DNA from: Flammeovirgaceae bacterium UBA4465
GTDB lineage: Bacteria; Bacteroidota; Bacteroidia; Cytophagales; Cyclobacteriaceae
NCBI GenBank assembly: GCA_905182655.1
Contig: CAJJCN010000017.1
Coordinates: 1 to 36,175, forward strand
Reading direction: 5' to 3'
DNA: 36,175 bases
The position numbers were made by a program, and so were the translations under genes. The notes beneath the pieces were generated by a model. That model ran no database searches. It was not told the origin of the DNA and was given only the letters and a program-made list of their open reading frames with translations. This document shows, piece after piece, positions 35,143 through 36,175 of this stretch; the stretch's first letter is position 1; every line of letters starts with the position of its first letter.

Positions 35143-36175
35143 TGTCGAGAATTGTATTTTTAAAGTGGAATTTAGTGGTTGCCTTCCTCATATGGTTTCC
35201 TTCATCGATTTTTTCACAAATCTTAGATGATTCAACCGTTTTGGTTTATGGTCCCACAACCTTGAACGTAATTCTTGAGAAAAACTTAAAATCCAATCAT
35301 AAAACATTGATTTTTATTGATACCCTTATTGAGAATTTAGACCGATTTACAGCTTATGGTAGGTCAGATTATAAACTACAAAATCTAGGAAATATAGGGA
35401 CCGCGTTATTTCCCGTCTTTTATGACATGCCAGAGGCCATTGGTGCACATGCGGGTTATCATGCTTTTGATCCTTTGACCACCCGTCCTTCAGATATTCA
35501 ATATTATGATACCAAGTCGCCCTTCATGAAGCTTAACGTGGTATTTGGTGGAAAAAACAGGTCTTTGGCCAACTTTAGTTTTACGCAAAACATTAATCCT
35601 GATTTGAATTTTGGTTTTGACTATTACCGAAGTACAGCAGATAAACAAATCGGATCATCAACGGTAAATGATAGAAATGTGATCAATACGGTTTTGAATG
35701 TGCATTCTAACTATAGACATCCTACTAGGCCCTATCAAGTTTTATTTAATTTGATATCCTTTAATAATGAAGTAGATGAAACGGGAGGTTTATATTTTGA
35801 TGAGGTAGATTCTTTAGTGGATAAAGAAGATAAATTTCAATATGAAAATAATTCTATTTTTTTAGAAAATGCCAAAGTAAAGGATTCAAGATTGACTTTT
35901 CATTTGTATCAGCAATACGATTTATTCAAAAACTTTCAATTATATCATCAATTTGATCAAGGAAGACAATTGAATTTATTCAGCGACTTTAATGAGAACA
36001 ATAGCCGTGGAGGTGATTATAAGGACTATTATGATCAGTTTTTGATTGATGAAGACAGTACTTATCAGAAGTCCACTTTTCGAACCCTCTCCAATGAAAT
36101 AGGTTTGAAAGGATCTTTATCAAATGTTTTTTATCGTTTTTATATAAAAAATAGAGTGGTTCATCATCAGGCGCT
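35142..36175 (+). CDS. Putative outer-membrane porin (Bacteroidota type), partial at window edge
   Basis: Open frame from the ATG at 35142 to the window end, 344 codons visible, so the C-terminus is missing. A signal peptide (about 1-26: LVVAFLIWFPSSIFSQ) is followed by short stretches with alternating aromatic and polar residues, as in beta-barrel strands: LNVVFGGKNRSLANFSFTQN, LNFGFDYYRS, LTFHLYQQYDLF, YRFYIKNRV. The segment TALFPVFYDMPEAIGAHAGYHAFDP and IQYYDTKSPFMKLNVVFGG resemble the putative porin family common in Bacteroidota, whose solute is unknown. It starts inside the lpxK stop codon (TGATG). Confidence 0.8.
   Translation, partial: MSRIVFLKWNLVVAFLIWFPSSIFSQILDDSTVLVYGPTTLNVILEKNLKSNHKTLIFIDTLIENLDRFTAYGRSDYKLQNLGNIGTALFPVFYDMPEAIGAHAGYHAFDPLTTRPSDIQYYDTKSPFMKLNVVFGGKNRSLANFSFTQNINPDLNFGFDYYRSTADKQIGSSTVNDRNVINTVLNVHSNYRHPTRPYQVLFNLISFNNEVDETGGLYFDEVDSLVDKEDKFQYENNSIFLENAKVKDSRLTFHLYQQYDLFKNFQLYHQFDQGRQLNLFSDFNENNSRGGDYKDYYDQFLIDEDSTYQKSTFRTLSNEIGLKGSLSNVFYRFYIKNRVVHHQA

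Overview
The window looks like chromosomal DNA of a member of the Bacteroidota, most likely a free-living, Cytophagia-type (probably marine) organism. The evidence is an AT-rich sequence, promoter elements of the Bacteroidota type (TTG, about 17-21 bp, TAnnTTTG), start sites without clear Shine-Dalgarno sequences, a type IX secretion C-terminal domain, a surface lipoprotein with an acidic stretch after the lipid cysteine, a lone LytTR regulator, a NagB/PIG-L fusion and a Bacteroidota-type putative porin. I see no integrase, transposase, prophage or CRISPR array.

Layout. Positions 1-4000: the 3' end of an unknown gene, then the translation operon thrS-infC-rpmI-rplT, closed by a strong terminator; infC appears to start at a rare ATT codon. 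Positions 4050-7880: a LytTR regulator with a degenerate receiver, transcribed away from an amino-sugar pair (ROK kinase and NagB/PIG-L fusion); three repeats of A(A/G)TTAAATA, exactly 20 bp apart, lie between them. Positions 7990-16720: secreted hydrolases: an M20 amidohydrolase, a large M6 metalloprotease with Calx-beta repeats and a T9SS tail, and a BNR/VPS10-type beta-propeller protein.

Positions 16730-23375, minus strand: a complete six-gene ebo cluster in the order eboA-B-C-D-E-F (EboA protein, TatD-like hydrolase, UbiA-like prenyltransferase, dehydroquinate-synthase-like cyclase, TIM-barrel isomerase-like protein, alkaline-phosphatase-superfamily protein). This is the most interesting system here. 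The cluster type is known from cyanobacteria, eustigmatophyte plastids and scattered bacteria, and was linked to moving a scytonemin precursor to the periplasm in Nostoc, but its own product is unknown. Here it has a perfect 7-3-7 dyad just upstream of eboA and a hairpin between eboC and eboD.

Positions 23536-29350: a cyclophilin lipoprotein and a TIM-barrel isomerase-like protein (a pair, same strand as ebo), an alpha/beta hydrolase, a VanZ-like membrane protein and a large FAS1 lipoprotein that shares a CxxC domain with the M6 protease. Positions 29600-36175: tRNA-Asp with its own promoter and terminator, then a lipid and envelope block: accA-patatin-acyltransferase with overlapping genes, a convergent zinc-ribbon/Nif3 pair, and lpxK followed by a putative porin that runs off the window. 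lpxK and the Nif3 gene diverge with only 11 bp between their start codons.
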